Program-made: the position numbers and the translations under genes
Virus record (IMG/VR): IMGVR_UViG_3300009149_000024
Coordinates: 1 to 64,000 of that record
Origin: a virus
DNA: 64,000 nucleotides
Strand: one strand, 5' to 3'
Shown here: positions 48,688 to 56,021 of the stretch, piece by piece
How the letters are laid out: each line of letters begins with the position of its first letter
How positions within the stretch are numbered: the stretch's first letter is position 1
Notes under the pieces: model-generated
Told to the model about the DNA's origin: nothing
The model's input: only the letters and a program-made list of their open reading frames with translations
Databases searched by the model: none

Positions 48688-49087
48688 AGATTATGTAGTT
48701 ATTCTTTCTGAAAGACAAGCTAGAGCAGTTGCTACTGATCTAGTTAGATATGATTTTTTAAAAAATATTTCAAAAGAACAAGAGAAAAGAATTGTAAACT
48801 TTGAAAAAATTATTATAAAATTAGAAAATACAATAAGCATAAAAGATAGCATTATATTTTACCAAAAGGATTATATTAGTGCGCAGAATGCAGTTTTAAA
48901 TATAAAACCTAAACCACAATTCCATGCTTATCTTGGAGTTCAAAGTTCAGGATTTACTGTTAATACATCTTTATTTTCTGGAAGAGTACTTTTAGAATGT
49001 AGAAAAATGAATTTTGGTGTTCAATATATAGGAATACCAACACTCAATAATCAATATGGGTTACTTGTAGAATATAAATTATTTTAA
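48611..49087 (+). CDS. Exported coiled-coil protein with beta-barrel-like C-terminus; outer spanin candidate
   Basis: 158 residues. A signal peptide is clear (MKKYVLLIPFLLVGFKAIS, cleavage expected near AIS-QN); no lipobox Cys. Residues about 45-95 form a coiled coil (ISKEQEKRIVNFEKIIIKLE). The last 55 residues alternate polar and hydrophobic residues (YLGVQSSGFTVNTSLFSG..., YGLLVEYKLF) and end in Phe, as outer-membrane barrel strands do. It starts inside the preceding membrane-protein gene in another frame. It would reach from the periplasm into the outer membrane, fitting an unusual non-lipoprotein outer spanin or a small outer-membrane protein. Confidence 0.5.
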   Translation: MKKYVLLIPFLLVGFKAISQNVTQSKDYVVILSERQARAVATDLVRYDFLKNISKEQEKRIVNFEKIIIKLENTISIKDSIIFYQKDYISAQNAVLNIKPKPQFHAYLGVQSSGFTVNTSLFSGRVLLECRKMNFGVQYIGIPTLNNQYGLLVEYKLF

Positions 49088-49091
49088 ACTA

Positions 49092-49229
49092 ATGGCAGCA
49101 AAAACACAAATAACAACACTTAAAACTATTACAAAAGTAAGTAGACCAGGTGTACACGCTAAGACTAAAACGTCTAAGTCAAAGACATCAAAAAATTATA
49201 AAAAACTATATAAAGGACAAGGAAGATGA
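49092..49229 (+). CDS. Very small basic protein
   Basis: 45 residues, MAAKTQITTLKTITKVSRPG..., rich in Lys, Thr and Ser (AKTKTSKSKTSKNYKKL). It begins 4 bases after the previous stop and its TGA overlaps the next ATG (ATGA). Such short basic peptides occur in the virion region of Bacteroidota phages; function unknown. Confidence 0.5.
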   Translation: MAAKTQITTLKTITKVSRPGVHAKTKTSKSKTSKNYKKLYKGQGR

Positions 49230-49372
49230 GAGACTGGGCATTAAAAATAGACTTTCACTGGCCACATCATAGGTTTGCATTAGGTTGGGATTATATTGCT
49301 CCTGATGTAGATTATGATTATAGTACGGCAAGAGTTTATCTTTTATTTATTACATTTACATTGGATTATTAA
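49226..49372 (+). CDS. Very small aromatic-rich protein
   Basis: 48 residues, MRDWALKIDFHWPHHRFALGWDYI..., aromatic- and His-rich with a C-terminal hydrophobic end (RVYLLFITFTLDY). It overlaps the previous gene by four bases (ATGA), which supports translation by coupling. No domain recognised. Confidence 0.55.
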   Translation: MRDWALKIDFHWPHHRFALGWDYIAPDVDYDYSTARVYLLFITFTLDY

Positions 49373-49385
49373 AAAAATTAAAATT

Positions 49386-49670
49386 ATGAAAGCTCAAGGT
49401 TTACAACAAAGTAAGATATCTAAACAAAAAGTAAAACTTTTGTGTAGAGAAGGTGGGGAATTAGATGAAGCTATGCAGGGATCTATGGTTGAAAAAATGA
49501 GAAAAGGTGGAGATGCTATGAGATATGCATCAAGTGCTGATGGTTCAACAAAAAAACAAGCTTATAAAATGGGAGGTTGGGTTCATTCTGAATCAAAACC
49601 ATCTATGAAAAAATATAGAGGTGGTGGAGTACCAACTGCAATGATATATTCAGGTCCATCTAAAAAATAA
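49386..49670 (+). CDS. Small Gly-Gly-motif protein of the virion region
   Basis: 94 residues from ATG 49386 (MKAQGLQQSKISKQ); an upstream in-frame ATG at 49314 lies inside the preceding small gene and is less likely. Four Gly-Gly motifs are seen: CREGGELDEAM, MRKGGDAM, KMGGWVHSE and KYRGGGVPTAM. Similar motifs occur in the cargo-type proteins and in the small gene at 54312. Probably a minor virion or assembly protein; function unknown. Confidence 0.55.
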   Translation: MKAQGLQQSKISKQKVKLLCREGGELDEAMQGSMVEKMRKGGDAMRYASSADGSTKKQAYKMGGWVHSESKPSMKKYRGGGVPTAMIYSGPSKK

Positions 49671-49675
49671 AAACT

Positions 49676-50275
49676 ATGAATATTTTAACTGACATATTAA
49701 GTTTAATTAGACGCGGGGTTTTCACTAAGGTGGCAAACCCTGAAGATGTTATTGTACTTGGTGTAAATGAACAACCGGATATGACTGGTGTTGCTTCACC
49801 AATACCATACAAATCTGTTAAGCTAATTAAAGTTAAAGATCTAAAGATTGCATCAGCATTTTGTAATAATGAAAATACTGATTTTCCAAAAACTGGCGTA
49901 TTGGCAAATGTTTTTCAAAAACAAGAAATTGATCCTGTCACTAATGTTTGCACTAATTATTTTAGAACTTTGAAATCATTAAGTACTAATCTTTCAATTA
50001 GTGAATCACTTGATAATGATTATGTTGAGTTTATTACAACAGGTGAACCTAATAGTGCAAGTAATCTAGGTACAGGTGCCGGTTTATATGCTAGTAAAAC
50101 TGGTGAGACACTTAATTTTAAATCATTAAAAGGTACAGGTGTATCAATAACTCAATCAGGGACTGAGGTAACTATAAATCATGCAACAAAACTTATATTA
50201 AATTCACCAGATGGAAGTATTTGGGAAGTTACTGTTAGTAATACCGGAGGGCTTCAAACTGTTTCAATAGGATAA
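49676..50275 (+). CDS. Fibre-like appendage protein
   Basis: 199 residues. The N-terminal half is mixed. The second half has features of fibre shafts: LGTGAGLYASKTGETLNFKSL, then VSITQSGTEVTINHAT and a final SPDGSIWEVTVSNTGGLQTV, patterns common in small appendages of phages of Bacteroidota. It lies 2 bases before the holin-like gene and upstream of the 971-residue fibre. A structural role is likely; whether it is attached to head or tail is unknown. Confidence 0.5.
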   Translation: MNILTDILSLIRRGVFTKVANPEDVIVLGVNEQPDMTGVASPIPYKSVKLIKVKDLKIASAFCNNENTDFPKTGVLANVFQKQEIDPVTNVCTNYFRTLKSLSTNLSISESLDNDYVEFITTGEPNSASNLGTGAGLYASKTGETLNFKSLKGTGVSITQSGTEVTINHATKLILNSPDGSIWEVTVSNTGGLQTVSIG

Positions 50276-50277
50276 TT

Positions 50278-50544
50278 ATGGAAAAGAAAGAAAAAATAAG
50301 TTGGATTAAAGGTTTACTTCAAGATGAAAAGGGTGTTCCTTCATCAAAAAGATTTGTTGGTATTATATCAGGTCTTTGTTTGTCTTTCACACTTATTGTA
50401 AATCAATTTACTCCAAAATTAGTAGATCCATCTCCTGTATTAATCAATGCAGTTGCAATGTTAGCATTTGGTTGTTTAGGATTGGCTTCTGTAGATAAAA
50501 TTTGGGATAAGAAAAATTCAGAAAATTTAAACAATAACCAATAA
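50278..50544 (+). CDS. Holin-like protein with two membrane spans
   Basis: 88 residues with two hydrophobic segments (RFVGIISGLCLSFTLIV and VLINAVAMLAFGCLGLASV) separated by a short Pro-containing loop, a basic N-terminus (MEKKEKISWIKGLL) and a charged tail (DKIWDKKNSENLNNNQ). The size and two-span hairpin layout fit holins, which open the inner membrane at lysis. It lies in the same cluster as the spanin-like pair. No sequence motif is specific, so holin is inferred. Confidence 0.55.
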   Translation: MEKKEKISWIKGLLQDEKGVPSSKRFVGIISGLCLSFTLIVNQFTPKLVDPSPVLINAVAMLAFGCLGLASVDKIWDKKNSENLNNNQ

Positions 50545-50554
50545 ATCAAAAGAA

Positions 50555-50788
50555 ATGATGAAAGCATCAACAAACATGAAAGCAGAAGAACGTAAATGGG
50601 AAATTCAATCTGCATTGAGCACTCTACAAAGAGCTGAAGAAATTAAAAACAATTCATCACTGATGAAAGATGTTAAAAAAGCAGCTGGTTTAGAAGCTAA
50701 AAGATTACAAACTTTAGCTAATGGAGGAAGTGTAATGTCAGCTCCTAAAAAGATGGCAGTTAAAAAAGTAATTACTAAAAGAAAATAA
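50555..50788 (+). CDS. Small helical basic protein with a Gly-Gly motif
   Basis: 77 residues. The helical core (EERKWEIQSALSTLQRAEEI...LMKDVKKAAGLEAKRLQTL) is followed by ANGGSVMSAPKKMAVKKVITKRK, a Gly-Gly motif and a basic tail. Alternative in-frame ATGs lie at 50558 and 50576, and the last gives MKAEERKWEIQ, so the true start is uncertain. Likely a minor virion or assembly protein. Confidence 0.5.
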   Translation: MMKASTNMKAEERKWEIQSALSTLQRAEEIKNNSSLMKDVKKAAGLEAKRLQTLANGGSVMSAPKKMAVKKVITKRK

Positions 50789-50789
50789 A

Positions 50790-51038
50790 ATGAAAAGTCC
50801 TAAAACAGGTATTTCTTTTCCTATACAAGGAGCAGCATACCAAAGAGAAACAACAAATGGATATTATAATCCAACTTCAATACCTGCAGCTATTCAACAA
50901 AAAAAGAATCAAGCTAAAGTATTAAGAAGTATTAAAAAAGCAAAAGACGGGATTAGTATTCCAAGATCAAGCACAAGAGCAAAAGAACCTGTGCAATCAG
51001 AGGCTTTTAAAAGTGGCTATTGTTCACATAAAAAATAA
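50790..51038 (+). CDS. Small basic protein of unknown function
   Basis: 82 residues, MKSPKTGISFPIQGAAYQRETTNGYYNPTS..., Lys/Ser-rich with no domain or membrane segment. It starts one base after the preceding stop and precedes the fibre gene by 6 bases. Composition resembles the neighbouring small virion-region proteins. Confidence 0.45.
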   Translation: MKSPKTGISFPIQGAAYQRETTNGYYNPTSIPAAIQQKKNQAKVLRSIKKAKDGISIPRSSTRAKEPVQSEAFKSGYCSHKK

Positions 51039-51044
51039 ATTATC

Positions 51045-53960
51045 ATGAGTATTTTTATACAAGAAGTATTAGGATTACTAAAAAGGAATCAAAAGAAAAT
51101 AACTTTAGATAAAACTAAAGATTGGTTTGAATTTGGTAAACTATATCAAAGTAGTAGTTTAAATAATAAGTCTTCTTATACACCTAAGATGGACCCTTTT
51201 GTAATTAAATGGGGTGATTTAGTATGTCAAGCTACAGAAGATTTAACTAGAACTTTACCCGGTCAAGGTAATTTTGGATACATTCCTGTATATACTGATC
51301 CATCTGGATTTTGTAGTTGGGATACTTTAAAAGATTCCATTATTACACAGAATGCACTTAATACCATTATTAATATTGGAGGTGATTTAGAAGTACTTGG
51401 TGATGTTCAAATCTCAGGAGGAGATTTAACTGCAACTACTTCAACATTTAATCTTTTAAATACTGCTCCAGTATCTGTTATTAACTTTGGAAGTACTACT
51501 ACTAATATAGAAGTAGGTGGTGCAGCAACTGTTGTTAATATTAATGGAACTACAGAAAGTACAAGTTGTACTACAGGAGCATTAGTAGTTGACGGTGGAG
51601 TTGGTATAGCAAAAAATTTAAATATTTGTGGTATAGTATTTATAGATAACCCAACTCAAAGTACAGACTGTACAACAGGTGCTCTAGTAATAGGAGGTGG
51701 TGTTGGAATTGCTAAAAATTTAAATGTTTGTGAAGATTTAACTGTTCAAGGAAATACATATTTAAAAGGTAATGTAACTTTAGGTGATACTATTTCAAAT
51801 GATATAATATTAAATGGTCAATTAATAGATAATTATGGTAATGGTCCATTGCCTAATCAAGTTTTAGTTGGTCAAGGTGGTGGATTAGTAGCATGGCAAA
51901 ATGATGACATTGTTGAAACATTAAGTTATGGTAGTTTATGGCAAGGTGATGCATCTAATGTAAAACAAGAATTAACTATTGGTTCTGCAGATCAAATTCT
52001 TATATCTGATGGTATTACATTTTCATGGCAAAATAATCCAGCTGCAATTGTTGGTGAAGTATGTGCTGTGAACAGCATACCATTATGGACACCAAATTCA
52101 AATACATTAGGTTGTTCTCTTATTTATCAAGATGGAAATAGCTCAACACCAGCTGCTAAGATATTTCTTAAAGGTGGTTTAGCTAGTGAAACTTCTGATG
52201 TTAGAACAATAACGGATGTTGCTTTAGGATATGGTAACTATGCAGGTGGAGAAAACTCTGCAGCATTTAACTTTAGAAGTTCTGCTTTAGGAAATGATTC
52301 ATTTGCTGCTGGTCATAAAACTATTGCTGGAGGACATGGTTCATTTGTTGCCGGATACAATAGTGGAGCTGGTAATTATGGTTTTGGTTATTTTAACGCT
52401 ACAGTTACTTCTACAACTTTAGATATATTTATTCTTAGTGGAATAATTGCTGTTGGAGATTTTATAGTAGCAAATGTTGAAACAAATACTTCAATCAGAC
52501 ATGAAATTTTATCTGTTGTTGGAAGTGGTACTATAGGACTAAATACAATTACTATAGCAAATCCTATTTCAGTGAATATAGGTGAAGCTGTTGCAATAGA
52601 AGAGGTTATTCCTGTTAGAGGAGATAATCAAGGTGCAATTGCGCTTGGAGTTACTGCTGCTTCTAAAGGGGTTGGTGCAATTGCTATTGGTACAAGATCT
52701 ACAACAGATGTGCCTAATCAAATTGCTATTGGTAGTGATTTTACTACAGTGAAATTAGATGGTACTGTTCAAGATAATACTCAAAATAAAGTTCTTGTTA
52801 TAGATTCAAGTAATATTGTTAGATGGAGAGAAGCTTCTACAATTGGTGGAGGTAGTGGTACAATTACAGCTGATAATGGTCTTACAATGAGTAGTGCAAC
52901 TAACGTTCAGTTAGGTGGTACATTAATACAACAAACAAATATAAATACAGACAACTATAGAATTAGACTTACCAGTAATACTTCAATGACAGATTCTGTA
53001 TTTGTTATTGATGCAATTGGTGGAGCTACAAGTTCTCATGGTATTCGTTCTAACTCTGTTGGAGGATTTGCAGGATATTTTGAAACAGTTTCAGGTCTTG
53101 GTGCAATATATGCAACTAATAGTGGTTCTACACCAACTGTTACATTTAATCAATCAAATGGACAAGCTGTTGTAAAACTTTCACGTTCAGGAAATAATAC
53201 TGGAGGAATTAATCCTGTAATAGATATATATAATGAATGTAATGCTGGATCTACTCTTGAAGGTTTTGGGGCTTCTATTAATTTTAATTTAGAGAATGAT
53301 TCATCATTTGTATCATACGCTGGTCAAATTTCTTTTGATTGGACTATACCAACTGCAACAAATCTTTCATCAAGATTTAAAATAGAAACCATAGAACAAA
53401 ACATTGCATCAACTAAACTTGAAATTACACAAGGTCAATTAAAATTAAATAAATATGGTGTAAATAGTTTTGCAGGATCCGCTGTATATTCATTAGGTGT
53501 AAACTCAGGTGGTTATGTTGTTGAAATACCTATTGCAGGTGGAGGATCAGTAACATCTGTATCAGGAGTTGGTTCTGTTAGTGGTTTAACATTAACAGGA
53601 ACCGTAACAAGTTCAGGAGATTTAACTCTTGGTGGTACACTTTCATTAACAAGTAGTGATGTAACAAATGGTCTTGGATATACACCATATAATGCTACTA
53701 ACCCAGATGGATATACATCATTTGCAGAACCTGGTATTTATAGTGGCGGTGGTACTCCAACTTTAGCTGCAGGTGTTACTGCTCAAGAAGTTAGAGATCT
53801 TATAGGCGCAGGTACTCCAATAGTTGACACAGATTTTGTTAAAAATACTGCAGATACATATACAAGTACATCAAAAGTAACCCAGATAGTAACACTAACT
53901 CAGGCTGAATATGACCTTATACCTTCTCCTTTGAACTCAACCCTTTATGTAATTTTATAA
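51045..53960 (+). CDS. Large fibre / appendage protein with YadA-head-like repeats
   Basis: 971 residues. Residues 1-100 are a probable attachment domain (WFEFGKLYQSSSL...PFVIKWGDLVCQ). Residues about 170-230 contain a tandem repeat (STSCTTGALVVDGGVGIAKNL and a second near-copy). About 400-580 resemble trimeric adhesin head repeats (SALGNDSFAAGHKTIAGGH, GAIALGVTAASKGVGAIAIGT). The C-terminal part has fibre-shaft motifs (VTSVSGVGSVSGLTLTG, TNGLGYTPYNATNPDGYTSF). All this fits a trimeric fibre for host recognition. No self-cleaving chaperone domain is seen at the C-terminus. The stop overlaps the next ATG (TAATGG). Confidence 0.75.
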   Translation: MSIFIQEVLGLLKRNQKKITLDKTKDWFEFGKLYQSSSLNNKSSYTPKMDPFVIKWGDLVCQATEDLTRTLPGQGNFGYIPVYTDPSGFCSWDTLKDSIITQNALNTIINIGGDLEVLGDVQISGGDLTATTSTFNLLNTAPVSVINFGSTTTNIEVGGAATVVNINGTTESTSCTTGALVVDGGVGIAKNLNICGIVFIDNPTQSTDCTTGALVIGGGVGIAKNLNVCEDLTVQGNTYLKGNVTLGDTISNDIILNGQLIDNYGNGPLPNQVLVGQGGGLVAWQNDDIVETLSYGSLWQGDASNVKQELTIGSADQILISDGITFSWQNNPAAIVGEVCAVNSIPLWTPNSNTLGCSLIYQDGNSSTPAAKIFLKGGLASETSDVRTITDVALGYGNYAGGENSAAFNFRSSALGNDSFAAGHKTIAGGHGSFVAGYNSGAGNYGFGYFNATVTSTTLDIFILSGIIAVGDFIVANVETNTSIRHEILSVVGSGTIGLNTITIANPISVNIGEAVAIEEVIPVRGDNQGAIALGVTAASKGVGAIAIGTRSTTDVPNQIAIGSDFTTVKLDGTVQDNTQNKVLVIDSSNIVRWREASTIGGGSGTITADNGLTMSSATNVQLGGTLIQQTNINTDNYRIRLTSNTSMTDSVFVIDAIGGATSSHGIRSNSVGGFAGYFETVSGLGAIYATNSGSTPTVTFNQSNGQAVVKLSRSGNNTGGINPVIDIYNECNAGSTLEGFGASINFNLENDSSFVSYAGQISFDWTIPTATNLSSRFKIETIEQNIASTKLEITQGQLKLNKYGVNSFAGSAVYSLGVNSGGYVVEIPIAGGGSVTSVSGVGSVSGLTLTGTVTSSGDLTLGGTLSLTSSDVTNGLGYTPYNATNPDGYTSFAEPGIYSGGGTPTLAAGVTAQEVRDLIGAGTPIVDTDFVKNTADTYTSTSKVTQIVTLTQAEYDLIPSPLNSTLYVIL
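51554..51734 (+). repeat. Tandem repeat in the 971-residue fibre
   Basis: Two units, about 51554-51632 and 51656-51734, encode STSCTTGALVVDGGVGIAKN and STDCTTGALVIGGGVGIAKN. The DNA copies have diverged at many third positions, indicating an old duplication kept at the protein level. Confidence 0.6.
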
Positions 53961-54268
53961 TGGCAGATTTTAAAATTGGAAATATAACTCCTTTAGTAGG
54001 AAATTTAAAAGCAGGTAGCACTGATGTTATCCGCGTAATGAATGGTTCTGTACAAGTATGGCCTCCAACAGTCATACTATGTAATGAATATACAATTGGT
54101 GGTTACGATCAAGGTTGTACAACTTATATAAACTGTGAGGGAATACAAGAAGAAGCATGTTACAACGGACCATCTGCAGGTGGATATGATCAAACTAGTT
54201 TCTATGCTACTGAAATTATCTCATTCTATGGTGCTGAACCAGCTTTAACAGGTTTATGTCCACATTAA
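53960..54268 (+). CDS. Small virion accessory protein
   Basis: 102 residues starting MADFKIGNITPLVGNLKAGSTDVIRVMNGSVQVWP, a form seen in small neck or tail accessory proteins of phages, followed by a Cys- and Tyr-rich end (CNEYTIGGYDQGCTT..., GGYDQTSFYATEIIS). The GGYDQ motif appears twice. It overlaps the fibre stop by one base, so the two products are likely made together and may assemble together. Confidence 0.55.
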   Translation: MADFKIGNITPLVGNLKAGSTDVIRVMNGSVQVWPPTVILCNEYTIGGYDQGCTTYINCEGIQEEACYNGPSAGGYDQTSFYATEIISFYGAEPALTGLCPH

Positions 54269-54311
54269 GTCAAACTAACAACAATTTATATTTAATAATA
54301 TTATAAACAAA

Positions 54312-54473
54312 ATGAAAAAATATCAAATAGGTGGAAGTATGCAATCACGAACTAGTGATGAACTGGATCCAAATAAGATTAAGACACCAATTGCACCTAA
54401 TCCAGGTTTTATACCATCTGGTGCAATGAGTCAAATGAAAAAAGGTGGGCAAATGAAAAAATCAAAATGCTAA
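54312..54473 (+). CDS. Very small Gly-Gly-motif protein
   Basis: 53 residues, starting MKKYQIGGSMQ and ending MKKGGQMKKSKC. The Gly-Gly motifs and Lys/Met-rich ends match the small gene at 49386 and segments of the cargo-type proteins. It is the last plus-strand gene before the terminator at 54618. Function unknown. Confidence 0.55.
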   Translation: MKKYQIGGSMQSRTSDELDPNKIKTPIAPNPGFIPSGAMSQMKKGGQMKKSKC

Positions 54474-54532
54474 CAATGTGTGTTATAATACACAAATAGC
54501 TTGATTTTGTCCATTATATAACACATTATAAG

Positions 54533-54567
54533 TAGCCAAAACTACTAAAAAAAGTGAGTTTTGGCTA
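54533..54567. repeat. Inverted repeat in the convergent gap
   Basis: TAGCCAAAACT (54533-54543) pairs with AGTTTTGGCTA (54557-54567). Flanking AACACATT and AATGTGTT could extend the structure. There is no T-run, so it is not a simple terminator. It lies between the last plus-strand gene and the terminator, in a 265-base gap without any convincing gene. Confidence 0.5.
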
Positions 54568-54617
54568 AGTATAATACAAAATGTGTTATACAAATTGTAT
54601 AATTTTAATATAATTGT

Positions 54618-54660
54618 ACCTGAGTTGCTTACCATAAGAACAGCACTCAGGTCTTTTTTT
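54618..54660 (+). terminator. Rho-independent terminator of block 3
   Basis: ACCTGAGT (54618-54625) pairs with ACTCAGGT (54645-54652), extended inward by TGCT/AGC with a bulge, followed by a run of T from 54654. It ends plus-strand late transcription before the convergent minus-strand genes. Confidence 0.75.
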
Positions 54661-54738
54661 TGCTTTGATAAACTAGTAAACTCTTGTAACCATTATTGCA
54701 CAATATATGCAACAAGCTGTTTGTATAAATTCCATATC

Positions 54739-55095
54739 TTATTTGTTTTTAAATTGTTTATAAACTTGTTCTACTATCCAAGAAAGCAAATATGCTTGAG
54801 CTTCATCATTATTAACGTCAGGCTTAATACCTACGCGTTTCATAATAAAACTTGTAATATGTAAAGCTTCATGAGCTATTGTGCTGATAGCAAATATTTC
54901 ATCTGTCAGATTCTTTTTATTCAGCAATATTAAATGATGCTGACCTGTTGCTTCTGCATATGCTGCAAAATCATACCTATCAGTGTTCACATAGAACTTT
55001 TTATTTACTTCAGCTATTTCTTTTTCTACATCATTACATATAGCTATATGCAATGTCTGATGATACAGGGGTATACTAATTCTTTTGTAAACCAT
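54739..55095 (-). CDS. Small zincin-like metallopeptidase
   Basis: 118 residues with TIAHEALHITSF, an HExxH zinc-binding motif (about residues 74-78), followed by a helix with DEAQAYLLSWIVEQV in which the Glu could be the third ligand, as in minimal zincins. Such short phage zincins are known but have no established substrate. The start overlaps the upstream gene by 20 bases. Start ATG 55095 gives MVYKRISIPLYHQTLHI. Confidence 0.7.
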   Translation of the reverse strand: MVYKRISIPLYHQTLHIAICNDVEKEIAEVNKKFYVNTDRYDFAAYAEATGQHHLILLNKKNLTDEIFAISTIAHEALHITSFIMKRVGIKPDVNNDEAQAYLLSWIVEQVYKQFKNK

Positions 55096-55408
55096 TTTCT
55101 ATAAATTCTGCTATTACTTCACACATTTTACTTGCTGAATAATCTCTACGTTCTAACATTTCAGAATGTATAAAATCTAATATGATTTCTTGTTGCAATT
55201 TAGCAGCAAATACACCACCTCTTTTAAACCACTTAGCATTGTATCCTGCACTAGCTTGATTAAAGTTGTTTTGAGATGTTCTATACAAACCTTCCTTTGC
55301 AATTAGATCTGTTAGTGGTTCTAGATTATCAAAATCAATAAAATCATATGCATTAGACCTATTGGCCAATACTTCTTCTTTAGGAAGAACCTTTACTTCA
55401 TGTTTCAT
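55076..55408 (-). CDS. Conserved-looking protein of unknown function; ends in TAG
   Basis: 110 residues, MKHEVKVLPKEEVLANRSNAYDFIDFDNLEPL..., helical C-terminal half (AAKLQQEIILDFIHSEMLERRD...). No domain recognised. It is the only gene in the window that I find ending in TAG (55076-55078); reading through would add 14 codons to a TAA and lengthen the overlap with the zincin gene from 20 to 62 bases, so TAG is probably a true stop. Its ATG overlaps the preceding TGA (ATGA). Confidence 0.55.
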   Translation of the reverse strand: MKHEVKVLPKEEVLANRSNAYDFIDFDNLEPLTDLIAKEGLYRTSQNNFNQASAGYNAKWFKRGGVFAAKLQQEIILDFIHSEMLERRDYSASKMCEVIAEFIENGLQKN

Positions 55409-55680
55409 TTCAAAAATATTTTGAGTGTTTTACCATCATCCTGGTACTGTAGTTCTACATCTTTAGCATTGTAGTTTGTATATGCTCTACCCATATGTGG
55501 TGGAGAATGTTGTATTACTTCTACTCTTGTTACTTTAGGAAGAACAAAAGTTGTTTCTAAACCTTCTGGTTTACATGTATCACAATATAAGTCTTGAGTC
55601 AACCCTGTAGATATTATTACACTACATTTATGACAAAGTGTGGCACCAAGGCCTCCGTTAAGTTTATGAATTGGTTTCAT
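55405..55680 (-). CDS. Small zinc-ribbon protein
   Basis: 91 residues from ATG 55680 (MKPIHKLNGGLGATLCHKC); the frame extends to 55725, but that part overlaps the tRNA-like RNA, so the inner start is preferred. Two Cys pairs, CHKC and YCDTC, about 14 residues apart, form a zinc ribbon. The rest is beta-rich. Small zinc-ribbon proteins of this type are frequent in the early regions of phages of Bacteroidota; function unknown. The TGA overlaps the next ATG. Confidence 0.6.
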   Translation of the reverse strand: MKPIHKLNGGLGATLCHKCSVIISTGLTQDLYCDTCKPEGLETTFVLPKVTRVEVIQHSPPHMGRAYTNYNAKDVELQYQDDGKTLKIFLK

Positions 55681-55694
55681 AGTTTGTAATTTAG

Positions 55695-55864
55695 GGGTCA
55701 AGGCAGGATTTGAACCTGCATGCACACATTAAGGTGGTGCTTTGATATGTTTTCCAGTGTCCACTACAAGTTCCCTTAACTTTGTAGCAACTACTTTCAT
55801 CTCACATAGCGTCTACCATCAGGATACTGCTTTATCAGTGCAGTCCTTCTTCCGCCACTTGACC
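55695..55864 (-). ncRNA. tRNA-like RNA, class II (Leu/Ser-type) ends, about twice normal length
   Basis: On the minus strand the ends form a perfect 7-bp acceptor stem (GGTCAAG at 55864-55858 with CTTGACC at 55702-55696). There is a perfect T-arm (GCAGG, TTCAAAT, CCTGC), a GTGGCGGAA...TGGTAGACGC D-arm as in tRNA-Leu, and a long variable-arm-like hairpin just before the T-arm. But the D-loop carries an extra hairpin of about 30 bases, and some 50 extra bases lie where the anticodon loop should be, including a strong hairpin (CTACAAAGTT/AACTTGTAG). No clear anticodon. It may be a tRNA with insertions, an intron-containing tRNA, or another structured RNA. The region 55865-56021 upstream holds no gene I can support. 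Confidence 0.5.
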
Positions 55865-56021
55865 CAGAGAGTTAATTCACTGCAACTCACAAGCGTTCCC
55901 TATCCACAGAGACCATAGATTACAAGTTTAATGTGGATGTAATACCACAGCTCTTATTCTAATACCCTTTTATTTCAAGCCAACCTGCTTATCTTTAATA
56001 CGAGTTTTTCAAGGGTACAGG

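Noticed and set aside
51045-53960. Diversity-generating retroelement target in the fibre
   Set aside because: No reverse transcriptase, template repeat or A-biased variable repeat is visible in the window; the repeats in the fibre are old and diverged at silent sites.
54583-54864. Plus-strand 93-codon frame in the convergent gap
   Set aside because: It runs through the terminator stem and T-run and into the antisense of the zincin gene; the composition (Cys/Phe/Leu/Tyr) is that of a chance frame.
55681-55725. Longer start (ATG 55725) for the small zinc-ribbon gene
   Set aside because: The extra 15 codons fall into the T-arm and acceptor stem of the tRNA-like RNA; ATG 55680 gives a normal-looking N-terminus.
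55695-55864. tmRNA or group I intron
   Set aside because: At 170 bases it is shorter than known tmRNAs and lacks a tag-peptide frame ending in Ala-Ala; I see none of the conserved group I core elements.
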